Assembly: GCF_964030845.1 (NCBI RefSeq)
Contig: NZ_OZ034983.1
Location: forward strand, 2,728,001-2,792,000
DNA length: 64,000 nt
DNA from: Candidatus Fukatsuia endosymbiont of Tuberolachnus salignus
GTDB lineage: Bacteria > Pseudomonadota > Gammaproteobacteria > Enterobacterales > Enterobacteriaceae
Direction of reading: 5' to 3'
Part shown: positions 63,669 to 64,000 of the stretch, in pieces
How positions within the stretch are numbered: position 1 is the first letter of the stretch
Layout of the letters: every line of letters begins with the position of its first letter
Translations under genes and position numbers: made by a program
Notes under the pieces: generated by a model
The model's input: the letters and a program-made list of their open reading frames with translations, nothing else
What the model was told of the DNA's origin: nothing
Database searches by the model: none

Positions 63669-63815
63669 TAGACTTTTTACAAAAATTACTATGTGTTTGC
63701 AAATACGTGCTGCAAATTCTGCGTTACCTAGTGCTCGCGATCCTCATATACTCGCATGTACTATGCAGTTGCTCCTTGACTTCACATAACGAGCTAGGGT
63801 TTTGCAAGAAGTCTA
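63669..63815. repeat. 147-bp palindrome-ended repeat
   Basis: Ends TAGACTTTTTACAAAA and TTTTGCAAGAAGTCTA are near-perfect inverted repeats. The related half-element TTAGACCTCTTGCAAAATCT lies at 43325-43344, next to repeat copy A. Noncoding. Confidence 0.7.
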
Positions 63816-64000
63816 TTCAAGCAGGTTCTTAGAGCCTATTCTGTGTTGCACATCAACGATCAGAAAAGTCGTGTTATCGTTCCGTCTATTGTTGACACGA
63901 GCAGCGCCAACCCCATTTTTTAAAGCCTACTCTAGCAGACTTAGTTCTTATCCCAATGGTTTTTCTTTCCGCAGTGTGGAGCAGTGATGCTAACAACATT
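63816..64000. other. Window end, nothing supported
   Basis: Short frames only; no motif, hairpin or ribosome-binding site that I can support. Confidence 0.4.

Overview
The window looks like the chromosome of a host-restricted gammaproteobacterial insect symbiont of the Yersiniaceae/Morganellaceae-relative group (Regiella, Fukatsuia or Hamiltonella type; I cannot tell which from sequence alone). Housekeeping proteins (GlnS, Dxs, FldA, Fur, NagA/B/C/E, AsnB, DapA, PurC) read as close Enterobacterales orthologues. They are packed against a region full of insertion sequences, broken prophages, short palindromic repeats and large toxin or effector genes.

Layout. 1-2.3 kb: end of a prophage repressor (XRE plus S24), degenerate phage DNA and a hexapeptide-repeat phage protein. 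2.4-8.0 kb: a stack of nested and abutting IS elements (IS5, IS3 and IS630 families) with a 104-bp MITE inside one of them, then a wrecked leucine-rich-repeat gene and a second MITE. 9.0-15.0 kb: an orphan haem-importer ATPase (hmuV), ferritin (ftnA) with a Fur box, and a 1459-residue putative effector with five ~59-residue repeats and ankyrin-like repeats. 15.4-19.2 kb: IS982, IS1-like and IS21 remnants, a lambdoid lysis cassette (holin, SAR endolysin, Rz/Rz1), and a transposase broken by the third MITE copy. 19.2-21.2 kb: an N-terminally truncated zinc metalloprotease, a small secreted protein and a tRNA-Pro 3' end that looks like an attachment site. 21.3-28.3 kb: a P2-like tail module on the minus strand (ogr, D, U, T, E/E', FII, FI). 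28.4-32.4 kb: DNA invertase, a crossover site, a tail-fibre cassette without its constant N-terminus, an R-S-E ADP-ribosyltransferase gene with a 55-codon companion, and a truncated tail-fibre assembly gene. 32.4-35.1 kb: IS5, IS630 and IS256 elements inserted end to end. 35.1-41.2 kb: a very large toxin ORF with a C80 cysteine-protease-like domain and a TcdA/TcdB-type pore-forming region, beheaded by the IS256 copy. 41.4-64 kb: conserved core genes: dsbC-xerD; four tRNAs; asnB; nagC-nagA-nagB divergent from nagE; glnS; cdh; xseB-ispA-dxs; fldA-fur; dapA-bamC-purC; ygfX-sdhE divergent from ygfZ.

How it fits together. The core half contains short ancestral operons joined in a non-E. coli order (no recJ after dsbC, no nagD after nagC, isoprenoid genes between glnS and fldA-fur), as expected after IS-driven rearrangement. 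The accessory half combines phage-derived delivery or lysis parts with protein toxins. Many of these genes are truncated, frameshifted or carry nonsense codons, often at homopolymer tracts, so much of this region is decaying. The genes that still look intact and most interesting are the 1459-residue repeat protein, the ADP-ribosyltransferase pair and the large CPD/pore toxin body.
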